DNA of 64,000 nucleotides from Faecalibacterium prausnitzii (GCF_003287405.1 NZ_PRLD01000010.1:57479-121478), one strand, 5' to 3'. Shown: positions 7,755 to 17,197, counted from the stretch's first letter. Notes: generated from the letters alone by a model not told the origin. Numbers and translations: made by a program.

Positions 7755-8408
7755 CTATTCCACGGGGTACCCTTCTGCGTCCAGCGGCAGCTCGGTGTAG
7801 GGCGCTGCCTGCGGGGCGGCTTCGGGCGCTGTCTCCGGCTCGCCGGAGGTCTGCTGTGCGGTGCTGTCGGTCAGCTGCTCATCGTGCCGCTCGCCCCAGT
7901 CGCCGCTGTAATCCTCGCCGGAGGTCTGCTTTGCCAGCTCGTTCTGGGCGTCCTGCAGCCCCAGCACCGTGCCGGAGGGCTTTTCCAGCAGATACGCGCC
8001 CACGGCTTTCTTTTTGTACACCAGCAGCACCCCGTAGCGGCTGGTCTCGCCGCTGCTTGCCGCCGGGAGCAGCGCCGACCATTTTTCCACCGTTTTGCCC
8101 TTGTAGCGGGCAAGGTCCATGCCGCTTTGCTGCACCACCCCGTTGAAAGCGGAAAAGCTGTCGTCCCACCTGCGGGGAATTTTGACCTTATCCGCCGTGA
8201 TGGACGCGCCGTCCACCTCCAGCCCGTAGCCGGTGAACCATGTCTGGATGTCCTGCGCACTCTCGATACGGTTCACCGGGGCGGCTACTGCCACCGTCCG
8301 GGTACTGATGAACCGCCCCAGCATGGCGCTGAACACCACCAGTGCGCAGCACGCTGCCCCTGCTCCCAGTTTTTTCAGGCTCGTCTTGCTCAGTGTTACC
8401 ACAAACAT
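7755..8408 (-). CDS. DUF4830-like membrane-anchored protein
   Basis: 217 residues. A single hydrophobic segment near residues 12-35 (LGAGAACCALVVFSAMLGRF) acts as a signal anchor. The extracytoplasmic part has the pattern of DUF4830: a helix with IQTWFTGYGLEV, then the VKIPRRWDDSFSAFNGVVQQ and MDLARYKGKTVEKW segments, followed by a YKKKAVGAYLLE strand. The C-terminus is a Glu/Pro/Ala-rich tail. The start at 8408 is chosen from three possible Met codons because GGGGAGG lies 9 bases upstream. The biochemical role is unknown; family assignment is from pattern memory. Confidence 0.65.
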   Translation of the reverse strand: MFVVTLSKTSLKKLGAGAACCALVVFSAMLGRFISTRTVAVAAPVNRIESAQDIQTWFTGYGLEVDGASITADKVKIPRRWDDSFSAFNGVVQQSGMDLARYKGKTVEKWSALLPAASSGETSRYGVLLVYKKKAVGAYLLEKPSGTVLGLQDAQNELAKQTSGEDYSGDWGERHDEQLTDSTAQQTSGEPETAPEAAPQAAPYTELPLDAEGYPVE

Positions 8409-8497
8409 ATCCCCATGCCTCCCCGCCATTTGCGCTTGCATAACTCTGTCACCAGCTTATGCGGAAAAACAGAGGAGTATGCCCTGTTTTTGCGGCA

Positions 8498-8768
8498 GGG
8501 GGACGATTTAGAATGTGCTCCGCTGAGCTCTGCACATCATCAGCGGAATAATTATTTTAAATTTCGCGTTTGTCGCGCTCTGCGGAGCGCTCCAAACGCA
8601 TTTTCACGAGTGGGGTCGTAAAGACAAGCGGCAGATGTTTACCGATTTGTCCCTCCCTGTGAAAAAGGGTTTCAGGAAAGTCCGCAGACTTTCCTGAAAC
8701 CCAAAATAAAAAATATTCTTTCCGCTGAATATGGCCAAAGCGCACGCGGCGGCCATTTAAAATTGTCC
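8498..8768. repeat. Palindromic composite repeat, family B
   Basis: The left arm GGGGGACGATTTAGAATGTG and the right arm ending GCCATTTAAAATTGTCCC are inverted copies (about 60 bases each with scattered changes). The centre has TTCGCGTTTGTCGCGCTCTG, GTGGGGTCGTAAAGACAAGC and a TTTCAGGAAAG hairpin. It lies immediately downstream of the GH25 gene terminator. Confidence 0.8.
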
Positions 8769-8776
8769 CACGGCAA

Positions 8777-8814
8777 GAAAAAAGCCGCTGCACAGGGCGT
8801 GTGCAGCAGCTTTT
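8777..8814 (-). terminator. Terminator of the GH25 gene
   Basis: On the minus strand AAAAGCTGCTGCACA pairs with TGTGCAGCGGCTTTTTT around a short loop, 7 bases after the stop codon. Confidence 0.85.
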
Positions 8815-8820
8815 GGGTTG

Positions 8821-10248
8821 TTACCCGATATAGCTGATATTGGCGTCCAGCTCGCCGCTGTAACCGTTGATGCGGGCTTTCTCGGTGCCCTGCCACAGAT
8901 CGCAGCTGATGGGGCTGGAGGAGACGCCGTAGTGGGCGTTCCAGATGGTGTAGCGGCTGCGCAGGGTGTTGTAGTCCACCCGCTTGCGGTACCATGTGGT
9001 GGAAGCGTACACGCCGGGCTTGTAGCCCAGTTCCTTTACCCGCTCGCAGAAGGCGATGGCGCACTTGGTGCGGTCCTCAACGCCCAGACCGTCAGCGCGG
9101 CCGGTGCCGCCCGGAGCGGTGGAAGCCTCGGTGTCGTAGAAAATGGGGTAGTCCAGCATCCGGCCGTTCAGCGCCCAGTTGCAGCCCTCGGCCTCCTCCT
9201 GCGCTTCGGCCTCGTTTACGGCCTGCGTAAAGAAATACACGCCCACCTTCAGTCCCGCGTTGCGGGCATTGGTGAAGTGCTCTTCGAACATGGGGTCCTT
9301 GACCAGGTTTCCCGCAGCGCCGTAGCCCCGGTAGCCGATGCGGATGATGACGAAGCTCACGCCGGATTTTTTGATCTTGTTCCAGTCCAGCCCGGACTGA
9401 TACTTGGACACGTCGATGCCAAAGGTCACGTTGTCCTGCTTTACGCCGTTGGCGTCAAAATAATATAGCTTGCCGTCAATGGAGCGCAGACCGGTGACCT
9501 TTTTGTTGGTGTCCTGCGCGTAGTAGTAGGTTTTGCCGTTCTCGGTGCGCCAGCCGGAGTAGGCGGGTTCTTCTTCCTTGTCTTTGGTGCCGAACAGCCA
9601 GTTGAACAGCCACCGGAAAAAGCCGTTTTCATCGGTCAGGTCGATGCACTGTGCTTCGGCATCCTCCAGCGCGCCGGAATCCAGTGCCTGCTGGATCTGC
9701 TCCGGGGTCAGCAGCACGCTGCCCTCCGGGGTGTGCTGGCTGGCGGTATCGTTCTGGGTGGTGCCGTCCGCTGCGGGAGCCTGCGGGTCCTGTGCGGCCA
9801 GCTCCGGGGTCTCCTCCAGCAGCATGGCGGGGGCGTTCTCCTCTTCCAGTGCGGTATCCTCAGCGGGCTGTGCCGGGGCTTCCGGTGCTTCTGCGGTTTC
9901 TTCCGGTTCAGACGGGGCGGTTTCAGTGGTTTCCGGCTTTTCCGTCTGTTCCGGGGCGGGCGCAGTCTGCTGCGGCTGTGCGGCGCTTTCTGCTGCCGGC
10001 TCCGGGGCGGCGGTCACTGTGCTCTCCGCTTCCGGGGCAGGGTCAGCCGCTGCCGGGCTGCTTGCCTGCGGTACCTCGGCGGTGATGTGGGGCACGACTG
10101 CGCCCACGGTCAAAGTCTCCGGCTGTGCAGACAGCAGGGTCGCTGCCCCTGCGCCGCCCACAGCCAGAACCAGCGCCATGGTCAGCGCTGCAACGGCTGC
10201 CGCCGCTTTGCGGCGGGCTGTGCCGGATCGGTCAAATCGTTTTTTCAT
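8821..10248 (-). CDS. Secreted GH25 muramidase (lysozyme) with cell-wall-binding repeat
   Basis: 475 residues. The N-terminus has Lys/Arg residues and a long hydrophobic segment (about 15-40), a signal peptide or anchor. Residues about 40-200 are a low-complexity Pro/Ala/Glu linker. A choline-binding-type repeat follows (GWRTENGKTYYYAQDT, then KLYYFDANGVKQ). The C-terminal 200 residues are a GH25 barrel: FGIDVSKYQSGLDW and YPIFYDTEAS carry the conserved Asp and Glu of the active site. It hydrolyses the N-acetylmuramic acid to N-acetylglucosamine bond in peptidoglycan, probably for wall turnover. The start at 10248 has GGAGG 12 bases upstream, a little long. Confidence 0.92.
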   Translation of the reverse strand: MKKRFDRSGTARRKAAAAVAALTMALVLAVGGAGAATLLSAQPETLTVGAVVPHITAEVPQASSPAAADPAPEAESTVTAAPEPAAESAAQPQQTAPAPEQTEKPETTETAPSEPEETAEAPEAPAQPAEDTALEEENAPAMLLEETPELAAQDPQAPAADGTTQNDTASQHTPEGSVLLTPEQIQQALDSGALEDAEAQCIDLTDENGFFRWLFNWLFGTKDKEEEPAYSGWRTENGKTYYYAQDTNKKVTGLRSIDGKLYYFDANGVKQDNVTFGIDVSKYQSGLDWNKIKKSGVSFVIIRIGYRGYGAAGNLVKDPMFEEHFTNARNAGLKVGVYFFTQAVNEAEAQEEAEGCNWALNGRMLDYPIFYDTEASTAPGGTGRADGLGVEDRTKCAIAFCERVKELGYKPGVYASTTWYRKRVDYNTLRSRYTIWNAHYGVSSSPISCDLWQGTEKARINGYSGELDANISYIG

Positions 10249-10555
10249 CTGTTGTCTCTGCCTCCGAATCTCCCGGTGGTGCAGCGTAGCGCTGCCCGGG
10301 TCTTTGCCCCCTTGCCCGGGGCGGGCCTGCTTTTATTCCACGCCGCCCATGGATTCAGGATAAAAAGGACGGCGGATGATAACTTTACGCTTCCTTTAGT
10401 ATACACCCGCACGCGGGGAGCAGTCAACGGCACAGCGGGCTTCTACACAAATTCTCCACCGGGGCAGTGTGTCGGAAAATGTTCCAAATGGAATACGTTC
10501 CGGCGGGGCAGAACATTGCACAAAGCCGAAATTTCACATTTTTTCCAGCAACCCC
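10249..10555. other. Intergenic region with divergent promoters
   Basis: The first 150 bases form the long leader of the GH25 gene. No gene, repeat copy or structured RNA was recognised. Short frames here have no ribosome site. Confidence 0.5.
10398..10427 (-). promoter_or_regulatory. Promoter for the GH25 gene
   Basis: On the minus strand TTGACT, an 18-base spacer and TATACT. Confidence 0.55.
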
Positions 10556-10584
10556 TTGCTGTCTTGACAGGTGTATGGTATGAT
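10556..10584 (+). promoter_or_regulatory. Promoter for the PfoR-like gene
   Basis: TTGCTG, a 17-base spacer and TATGAT lie 55 bases upstream of the gene. A TTGACA inside the spacer is too close to the -10 to be used. Confidence 0.55.
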
Positions 10585-10639
10585 ACAGGGCATACGTTCG
10601 TAACTTTAACGATCTGTTTTGGATAGAAAGGCAAGTTTT

Positions 10640-11698
10640 ATGTCGAAGCTGAAAGAATTTTTGGCGCGGAAGGATATCGTCATCTCTCCGCAGCGTTACC
10701 TCATTGACGCGCTGGGCGCAATGGCACAGGGCCTGTTCGCCAGCCTGCTGATCGGCACCATCATCAAGACGGTGGGTCAGCAGACCGGTCTTGCCCTGCT
10801 GGTGGATCTGGGCGGCTATGCTACGGCCATGAGCGGCCCCGCCATGGCCTGCGCCATCGGCTGGGCACTGCATTGCCCGCCGCTGGTGCTGTTCAGCCTG
10901 ATCACCGTGGGCTACTCGGCCAATGCGCTGGGCGGCGCAGGCGGCCCGCTGGCCGTGCTCATCATTGCCATTGTGGCAGCAGAGCTGGGCAAGGCGGTAA
11001 GCAAGGAGACCAAGGTGGACATCCTTGTCACCCCGCTGGTGACCATCTTTGCAGGTGTTGGGCTTTCCATGCTCATCGCCGCCCCCATCGGTGCAGCCGC
11101 AAGTCAGGTGGGCACCCTGATCATGTGGGCCACCGAGCAGGCTCCGCTGGTCATGGGCATTCTGGTGTCGGTCATCGTGGGCGTGGCGCTGACCCTGCCC
11201 ATCTCCTCCGCTGCCATCTGCGCCGCACTGGGTCTGACCGGCCTTGCAGGCGGCGCTGCCGTGGCAGGCTGCTGCGCCCAGATGGTGGGCTTTGCCGTGA
11301 TGAGCTACAAGGAGAACGGCGTGGGCGGCCTTGTCAGTCAGGGTCTGGGCACCAGTATGCTGCAGATGGGCAACATCATCAAGAACCCCCGCATTTGGAT
11401 CGCCCCCACGCTGGCCAGTGCCATCACCGGCCCGCTGGCTACCTGCCTGTTCCACTTTGAGATGAACGGCGCGGCGGTGTCCTCCGGCATGGGCACCTGC
11501 GGTCTGGTGGGTCAGATCGGCGTTTACACCGGTTGGGTCAGCGACATTGCCGCCGGTACCAAGGCCGCCATCACCCCCATGGACTGGGTTGCCATGGTGC
11601 TGCTGTGCTTTGTGCTGCCCGCCGTGCTCAGCGTGGTGTTCTGCGCGGTGGAGCGCAAGCTGGGCTGGATCAAGGAAGGCGATTTGAAGCTGAACTAA
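10640..11698 (+). CDS. PTS_EIIC_2 / PfoR-type membrane protein
   Basis: 352 residues with about nine to ten membrane segments. It resembles the PTS_EIIC_2 family, which includes PfoR-like proteins first described as toxin gene regulators; these have a PTS IIC-like membrane domain but no IIA or IIB domain. Marks are the N-terminal DIVISPQRYLIDALGAMAQG, Gly-rich loops and GTSMLQMGNIIKNPRIWIAP. The substrate is unknown and no IIA or IIB gene lies nearby. The start at 10640 has AAAGG 8 bases upstream; an upstream in-frame ATG at 10619 lacks a ribosome site. It stands alone between its own promoter and terminator. Confidence 0.82.
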   Translation: MSKLKEFLARKDIVISPQRYLIDALGAMAQGLFASLLIGTIIKTVGQQTGLALLVDLGGYATAMSGPAMACAIGWALHCPPLVLFSLITVGYSANALGGAGGPLAVLIIAIVAAELGKAVSKETKVDILVTPLVTIFAGVGLSMLIAAPIGAAASQVGTLIMWATEQAPLVMGILVSVIVGVALTLPISSAAICAALGLTGLAGGAAVAGCCAQMVGFAVMSYKENGVGGLVSQGLGTSMLQMGNIIKNPRIWIAPTLASAITGPLATCLFHFEMNGAAVSSGMGTCGLVGQIGVYTGWVSDIAAGTKAAITPMDWVAMVLLCFVLPAVLSVVFCAVERKLGWIKEGDLKLN

Positions 11699-11710
11699 AT
11701 ATTGATAGGA

Positions 11711-11750
11711 AAACCACCGGAGCATCTGCGGATGCTCCGGTGGTTTATTT
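11711..11750 (+). terminator. Terminator of the PfoR-like gene
   Basis: A perfect 16-bp stem AAACCACCGGAGCATC with loop TGCG, then a T-rich tail. Confidence 0.92.
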
Positions 11751-11792
11751 CTCTCTCTAACCCCATGAAAAAATACACTCAGATTGCATAAA

Positions 11793-11820
11793 ATGCGCAT
11801 ATATTTAAAAATATTTGCAT
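11793..11820. promoter_or_regulatory. Candidate ArgR operator upstream of argG
   Basis: An AT-rich imperfect inverted repeat: ATGCGCATATATTT against AAAAATATTTGCAT matches at 11 of 14 positions. The word TTGCATAAA appears just before it and again at its right end. ARG boxes in Firmicutes are AT-rich palindromes with a similar TGCAT-type edge. Its place upstream of the first arg gene supports the idea, but this is an inference. Confidence 0.4.
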
Positions 11821-11881
11821 AAAGATACAGATTAAACCAAAAGAAAAGCGAAACGGGCGCTATGTTTGGCAGTTTTTAGCA

Positions 11882-11909
11882 TTGACGGAAAACCCGCGCT
11901 GCGTATAAT
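11882..11909 (+). promoter_or_regulatory. Promoter of the arginine cluster
   Basis: TTGACG, a 16-base spacer and a perfect TATAAT, giving an approximately 88-base leader before argG. Confidence 0.7.
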
Positions 11910-12003
11910 AAAAGCATCAACCGCAAACGAAAGACAGAGGATGCGAAGGGAAATGCGCATCAGAGAACAAAAGTGTATTTTTATTAAAAGGAGCGCGTTT
12001 ATC

Positions 12004-13236
12004 ATGAAAAAGGAAAACATCAAAAAAGTCGTGCTGGCTTACTCCGGCGGTCTGGATACCTCCATCATCATTCCCTGGCTGAAGGAAAACTACAACAACT
12101 GCGAGGTCGTTGCTGTTTCCGGTGACGTGGGTCAGGGCACCGAGCTGGACGGTCTGGAAGAAAAGGCCAAGGCTACCGGCGCATCCAAGCTGTATGTGCT
12201 GGACCTGAAGAAGGACTTTGTGGAGAACTACATCTTCCCCACCCTGAAGTTCGGCGCGAAGTACGAGGACTACCTGCTGGGCACCAGCTTTGCACGTCCG
12301 TGCATCGCCAAAGCACTGGCAGACATCGCCATCAAGGAGGGCGCAGATGCCATCTGCCATGGCTGCACCGGTAAGGGCAACGATCAGGTGCGTTTTGAGC
12401 TGACCCTCAAGGCACTGTGCCCGGATATGGCCATCATCGCTCCGTGGCGTGAGTGGGACATCGAGAGCCGTGACGAGGAGATCGACTACGCCGAGGCGCA
12501 CAACATCCCCCTGAAGATCAACCGTGAGACCAACTACTCCAAGGACAAGAACCTGTGGCATCTGAGCCACGAGGGTCTGGATCTGGAGAACCCCGCCAAC
12601 GAGCCCCAGTACAATAAGCCCGGCTTTCTGGAGCTGGGTGTCAGCCCCGAGCAGGCACCCGATGTTCCAACCTATGTGACCATTCACTTTGAAAAGGGCA
12701 TCCCCACTGCCGTGGACGGCAAGGAGATGGGCGCTGTGGAGCTGGTGGAGTACCTGAACCAGCTGGGCGGTGCAAACGGCATCGGTCTGCTGGACATCGT
12801 GGAGAACCGTCTGGTGGGCATGAAGAGCCGCGGCGTGTACGAGACCCCCGGCGGCGCCATCCTGTACAAGGCCATCGACGTGCTGGAGACCATCACGCTG
12901 GATAAGGAGAGCGCTCACTTCAAGGCACAGCTGGCACAGAAGTACGCCGATATCGTGTACAACGGCCAGTGGTTCACCCCGCTGCGCGAGGCACTGGATG
13001 CCTTTGCCGACAGCCTTGAGAAGACTGTGACCGGCGATGTCAAGCTGAAGCTCTACAAGGGCAACATGATCAACGCCGGCGTCACCTCTCCGTACACCCT
13101 GTACGACGAGCAGACCGCTTCTTTCGGCGTCGATAAGGATTACGACCAGTCCGATGCCACCGGCTTCATCAACCTGTTCGGCCTGTCCATCAAGGAGCGC
13201 GCAAAGTTGTCCAAGAACTGGCCGGAGGTCAAGTAA
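12004..13236 (+). CDS. argG: Argininosuccinate synthase
   Basis: 410 residues, the usual length. It joins citrulline and aspartate with ATP in the cytoplasm to give argininosuccinate. The ATP pyrophosphatase P-loop AYSGGLDTS is at residues 12-20, and the [11 protein letters not shown] and [14 protein letters not shown] motifs are intact. The frame is open upstream to 11866, but homology begins at 12004, which has AAAAGGAG 10 bases before it. It is first in the argG-H-C-J-B-D-F cluster and is separated from argH by a terminator-like hairpin and a family A repeat. Confidence 0.98.
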   Translation: MKKENIKKVVLAYSGGLDTSIIIPWLKENYNNCEVVAVSGDVGQGTELDGLEEKAKATGASKLYVLDLKKDFVENYIFPTLKFGAKYEDYLLGTSFARPCIAKALADIAIKEGADAICHGCTGKGNDQVRFELTLKALCPDMAIIAPWREWDIESRDEEIDYAEAHNIPLKINRETNYSKDKNLWHLSHEGLDLENPANEPQYNKPGFLELGVSPEQAPDVPTYVTIHFEKGIPTAVDGKEMGAVELVEYLNQLGGANGIGLLDIVENRLVGMKSRGVYETPGGAILYKAIDVLETITLDKESAHFKAQLAQKYADIVYNGQWFTPLREALDAFADSLEKTVTGDVKLKLYKGNMINAGVTSPYTLYDEQTASFGVDKDYDQSDATGFINLFGLSIKERAKLSKNWPEVK

Positions 13237-13311
13237 TCGCAACATTTTCGACCGTGTGTGTTTTCACACTTTCACACGCGGGTTCTCACACCGGCATCGT
13301 TGCCGGCGGCA

Positions 13312-13345
13312 CCGCCGCAGGAGCGTTTTCCCCTGCGGCGGCTTT
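13312..13345 (+). terminator. Terminator-like hairpin after argG
   Basis: CGCCGCAGG pairs with CCTGCGGCG across a loop containing TTTT; the T-rich tract lies a little downstream (TTTGCCGTTTTTAGC). It may only partly stop transcription into argH. Confidence 0.55.
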
Positions 13346-13382
13346 GCCGTTTTTAGCCGTTTTTATTTATAAGATAAACATC

Positions 13383-13569
13383 CTCGCCCTCTCAGGCCGC
13401 TTCGCGTCCAGATTCCCCCTTTTGTCGCTGCGCGACATCTTCCCCCGGAGCGGGGGAAGTCTTTCCTCAAAGGGAGAGCCTCTGGCGAAACCGGAAACTT
13501 TGCGTGGACTGCCAAGGCCTCTCACTTTGGGAGAGGTGGCATTGCGCAAGCAATGACGGAGAGGGCGAG
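13383..13569. repeat. Palindromic repeat, family A, between argG and argH
   Basis: The outer arms are CTCGCCCTCTCAGG and GACGGAGAGGGCGAG. The inner blocks are CCCCCGGAGCGGGGG, CTCAAAGGGAGAGCC and GCCTCTCACTTTGGGAGAGG. It ends 26 bases before the argH start. Confidence 0.85.
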
Positions 13570-13595
13570 CCGCCTATCAGAAAAGGAAGAAAATT

Positions 13596-14996
13596 ATGGC
13601 AGAACAACTCTGGAAGGGTCGGTTTTCCAAGGCAGTGGACAGCCGCGTCAACGACTTCAACTCCTCCATCCGCTTCGATCAGCGGATGATCGCGCAGGAT
13701 ATGCGCGGCAGCGGCGTCCATGCCGCCATGCTGGCACGGCAGGGCATCATCTCGGAGCAGGACTGTGCAGACATCCTCAGCGGTCTGGCTTCCATCGCGG
13801 ACGACCTGTCCAGCGGTGCGCTGACCATCGACCCCGCCGCCGAGGATGTGCACACCTTTGTGGAGCAGACCCTGACCGCCCGCATCGGGGATGCGGGCAA
13901 GCGGCTGCACACCGGCCGCAGCCGCAACGATCAGGTGGCGCTGGATATCCGCCTGACTTTGCGGGATTACAGCAAGACCCTGCAGGCGTACATCGTGGAG
14001 CTGGTGCGGGTGCTGTGCAAAAAGGCAGCGGAGAATACCGCCGCCGTCATGCCCGGCTATACCCACCTGCAGCGCGCCCAGCCCATCACCTTCGGTCATG
14101 CGCTGATGGCCTACGCTTCCATGCTGCTGCGCGACCTTGACCGCTTTGCGGACGCCACCGCCCGCATGGACAGCCAGTGTCCGCTGGGCTCGGGTGCGCT
14201 GGCAGGCACCACCTACCCGCTGGATCGGGATTTCACCGCCGAAAAGCTGGGCTTTGCCGCCCCCTGCGCCAACAGTCTGGACGGCGTGTCCGACCGTGAT
14301 TTCTGCATCGAGCTGGCAAGCGCCATCTCCATCTGCATGATGCACCTGTCCCGCCTTTCGGAGGAGATCATCCTGTGGTGCAGCTGGGAGTTCAAGTTCA
14401 TTGAGCTGGACGATGCCTTTACCACCGGTTCGTCCATCATGCCCCAGAAGAAGAACCCGGATGTCACGGAGCTGATCCGCGGCAAGACCGGCCGCGTGTA
14501 CGGCGACCTGAACACCCTGCTGGTGATGATGAAGGGCCTGCCGCTGGCCTACAACAAGGATATGCAGGAGGACAAGGAAGCCATCTTTGATGCAGTGGAT
14601 ACCTTGGAACTCTGTCTCAAGACCATCACCCCCATGCTGGATACCATGAAGACCCTGCCCGCCAATATGCGCCGTGCCGCCGCAAAGGGCTTTATCAACG
14701 CCACCGACTGCGCCGACTACCTGACCAAGAAGGGGATGCCCTTCCGGGATGCCTACAAACTGACCGGCTGCATGGTGTCGGATTGCATTGCCGCCGACAA
14801 AACGCTGGAAGAGCTGACCCTGACCCAGTTCCAGAGCTACAGCCCGCTGTTCGGGGCCGATATCTATGATGCCATCGACCTTGTGCACTGCTGCGAGGGA
14901 CGCACCAGCTACGGCGGGCCCAGCGCCGCCAGCGTCCAGCGCCAGATCGCGCTGGCAACGGCGCGGCTGGACGCATGGGAGGAGGAAAACGCATGA
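13596..14996 (+). CDS. argH: Argininosuccinate lyase
   Basis: 466 residues. It splits argininosuccinate into arginine and fumarate, the last step of the pathway. The fumarase/aspartase superfamily signature GSSIMPQKKNPD is intact, as are TGRSRNDQVALD and the conserved GYTHLQRAQPIT. The start has AAGGA about 8 bases upstream. Its stop overlaps the argC start by ATGA, so argH and argC are translationally coupled. Confidence 0.98.
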   Translation: MAEQLWKGRFSKAVDSRVNDFNSSIRFDQRMIAQDMRGSGVHAAMLARQGIISEQDCADILSGLASIADDLSSGALTIDPAAEDVHTFVEQTLTARIGDAGKRLHTGRSRNDQVALDIRLTLRDYSKTLQAYIVELVRVLCKKAAENTAAVMPGYTHLQRAQPITFGHALMAYASMLLRDLDRFADATARMDSQCPLGSGALAGTTYPLDRDFTAEKLGFAAPCANSLDGVSDRDFCIELASAISICMMHLSRLSEEIILWCSWEFKFIELDDAFTTGSSIMPQKKNPDVTELIRGKTGRVYGDLNTLLVMMKGLPLAYNKDMQEDKEAIFDAVDTLELCLKTITPMLDTMKTLPANMRRAAAKGFINATDCADYLTKKGMPFRDAYKLTGCMVSDCIAADKTLEELTLTQFQSYSPLFGADIYDAIDLVHCCEGRTSYGGPSAASVQRQIALATARLDAWEEENA

Positions 14997-15934
14997 AGGT
15001 AAAGGTGTTTATTGATGGCTCTTCCGGCACCACCGGCCTGCGCATTGCCGACCGTCTGGCAACCCGCCCGGAGATCGAGCTGCTGTCCATCTCCGCCGAA
15101 GGGCGCAAGGACGTGCACGAGCGGGCAAAGGTCATCAATTCTGCCGACCTTGCCTTCCTCTGCCTGCCGGATGCAGCTTCTAAAGAAGTCATGCCCCTGC
15201 TGCGCCCGGACGTGAAGGTGCTGGACACCTCCACCGCCTTCCGCACCGATGCCGCATGGGACTACGGCTTCCCGGAGCTGAAGGGACAGAAGGAAAAAAT
15301 TCAGAACTCTTACCGCGTGGCGGTGCCCGGCTGCTATGCCAGCGGCTTTATCAGCATTGCCCGCCCGCTGGTGGAGCTGGGGCTGGTGGCAAAGGACTAC
15401 CCCTTCAGCTGCACCGGCATCTCCGGCTACTCCGGCGGTGGCAAAAAGATGATCGCGGACTACGAAAGCCCCGACCGCCCGGCGCACAGCAAGCTGGATG
15501 CGCCCAAGAGCTACGGCCTGAGCCTTGGCCACAAGCACCTGCCGGAGATGCAGAAGATCAGCGGCCTTGCGCACACGCCGATGTTCGTGCCGGTGGTGTG
15601 CGACTACTACTGCGGGATGCAGGTGCTGGTGCCGTTGGATCTTGGCCTTGCGGGCACCACTGCCGAAGCCGTAGCTGCCGCCCTTGCGGACTACTACAAG
15701 GACGCTGCCACCGTCAAGGTGCACGGCCTGAACGAGCCGCTGCCGGAAAACGGCCTGTACTCCAATGCCATGGCGGGCACCGACCGCATGGAGCTGTACC
15801 TGACCGTGAACGCCGCCGGAGATCAGATGATGCTGGTCTCGCTGTTTGATAATCTGGGCAAAGGCTCCTCCGGTGCCGCCGTCCAGTGCATGAACCTGAT
15901 GCTGGGTCTGGAAGAGACAAAAGGGTTGGAATAA
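14993..15934 (+). CDS. argC: N-acetyl-gamma-glutamyl-phosphate reductase, type 2
   Basis: 313 residues, matching the short type 2 form of ArgC. It reduces N-acetylglutamyl phosphate with NADPH. The N-terminal nucleotide motif GSSGTTGLRI and the catalytic Cys in VPGCYASGF are present, and the GHKHLPEM segment supplies a conserved His. The start at 14993 lies inside the argH stop, with AGGAGG just upstream; an in-frame ATG 18 bases earlier is less well placed. Confidence 0.96.
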   Translation: MKVKVFIDGSSGTTGLRIADRLATRPEIELLSISAEGRKDVHERAKVINSADLAFLCLPDAASKEVMPLLRPDVKVLDTSTAFRTDAAWDYGFPELKGQKEKIQNSYRVAVPGCYASGFISIARPLVELGLVAKDYPFSCTGISGYSGGGKKMIADYESPDRPAHSKLDAPKSYGLSLGHKHLPEMQKISGLAHTPMFVPVVCDYYCGMQVLVPLDLGLAGTTAEAVAAALADYYKDAATVKVHGLNEPLPENGLYSNAMAGTDRMELYLTVNAAGDQMMLVSLFDNLGKGSSGAAVQCMNLMLGLEETKGLE

Positions 15935-15967
15935 ACTTGTTTTTCTTTGTGGGAAAGGAAAATCGTT

Positions 15968-17197
15968 ATGCAGTATAAGGAAGTTGCGGGCGGCATCTGC
16001 GCGCCCAAGGGTTTTGCCGCCGCCGGTGTCCATTGCGGCATCCGGGCAAATCACAGCGAAAAATACGATCTGGCGCTGATCAAGGCCGAGGTGCGCTGCG
16101 CTGCTGCGGGCGTGTACACCACCAACAAGGTCTGCGGTGCGCCCATCAAGGTGGACCGTGCCCATCTGGCCGATGGCTATGCACAGGCCATTGTGGTAAA
16201 CAGCGGCAACGCCAACACCTGCGCCGCCAACGGCGTGGCACTGGCCGAGGAGTGCTGTGCACTGGTGGGCAAGGCGCTGAACATTGACGAAAAGGACGTT
16301 CTGCCCGCCTCCACCGGCGTCATCGGTCAGCCCATGGTCATCGACCCCTTTGCCCGGGGAATCCCGGCGGCGGCAGAAAAGCTGGCTGCCACCGCGCAGG
16401 GCAGCACGGACGCCGCCACTGCCATCATGACCACCGACACCCATAAAAAGGAGTACGCCATCCAGTTCGAGCTGGGCGGCAAGGTGTGCACCGTGGGTGC
16501 CATCGGCAAGGGCAGTGGCATGATCGCCCCCAACATGGCTACCATGCTGGCGTTCTACACCACCGATGCCGCCGTCTCGCCCGCGCTGCTGGAAAAGGCG
16601 CTCAAGACCGTTGTGCCCGGCACCTATAACCAGATGAGCGTGGATCTGGACACCTCCACCAACGATACCCTGATCATTATGGCGTCCGGTCTTGCGGGCA
16701 ACCCGGAGATCTGCGAGGAGAACGCGGACTACGCCGCCTTTGTGGCAGCGCTGACCGCCATTGCAGAGCATATGTGCGCCGAGCACGCCGGAGACGGCGA
16801 GGGTGCCACCCACCTGATCACCTGCGAGGTGACCCACGCGCCCGACCTGAAAACCGCCCGCGCCGTCAGCCGCAGCGTGGTCTGCTCCAACCTGTTCAAG
16901 GCGGCGGTCTTTGGCCGCGATGCCAACTGGGGACGCATCCTGTGCGCCATCGGCTACACCCCCGGGGACTTCTCCATTGATAAAGTCTGCGTCTGGCTTT
17001 CCAGCAAGGCGGGCGAGGTGTATGTGTGCGAGAACGCCGCCTACCACCCTTACAGCGAGGACGAAGCCGCCAAGGTGCTGGCTGAGCACGATATTCTGGT
17101 CAAGGTGGATATGGGCACCGGCGATGCAAGCGCCAAGGCATGGGGCTGTGACCTGACCTACGACTATGTGAAGATCAACGGCGATTACAGAACCTGA
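15968..17197 (+). CDS. argJ: Bifunctional glutamate N-acetyltransferase / ornithine acetyltransferase
   Basis: 409 residues. ArgJ moves the acetyl group from N-acetylornithine to glutamate and so recycles it; many versions also use acetyl-CoA for the first step. The self-cleavage site is visible in KGSGMIAPNMATMLAFYTTD, where the Thr of MATML becomes the new N-terminal nucleophile of the beta chain. An internal ATG at 15968 with AAAGGA 8 bases upstream is chosen over an earlier codon. No argA or argE is in the window, consistent with the cyclic pathway. Confidence 0.97.
   Translation: MQYKEVAGGICAPKGFAAAGVHCGIRANHSEKYDLALIKAEVRCAAAGVYTTNKVCGAPIKVDRAHLADGYAQAIVVNSGNANTCAANGVALAEECCALVGKALNIDEKDVLPASTGVIGQPMVIDPFARGIPAAAEKLAATAQGSTDAATAIMTTDTHKKEYAIQFELGGKVCTVGAIGKGSGMIAPNMATMLAFYTTDAAVSPALLEKALKTVVPGTYNQMSVDLDTSTNDTLIIMASGLAGNPEICEENADYAAFVAALTAIAEHMCAEHAGDGEGATHLITCEVTHAPDLKTARAVSRSVVCSNLFKAAVFGRDANWGRILCAIGYTPGDFSIDKVCVWLSSKAGEVYVCENAAYHPYSEDEAAKVLAEHDILVKVDMGTGDASAKAWGCDLTYDYVKINGDYRT

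Noticed and set aside
10564..10584. TTGACA paired with TATGAT as a promoter
   Set aside because: The spacing is only 9 bases; TTGCTG at 17 bases fits better.
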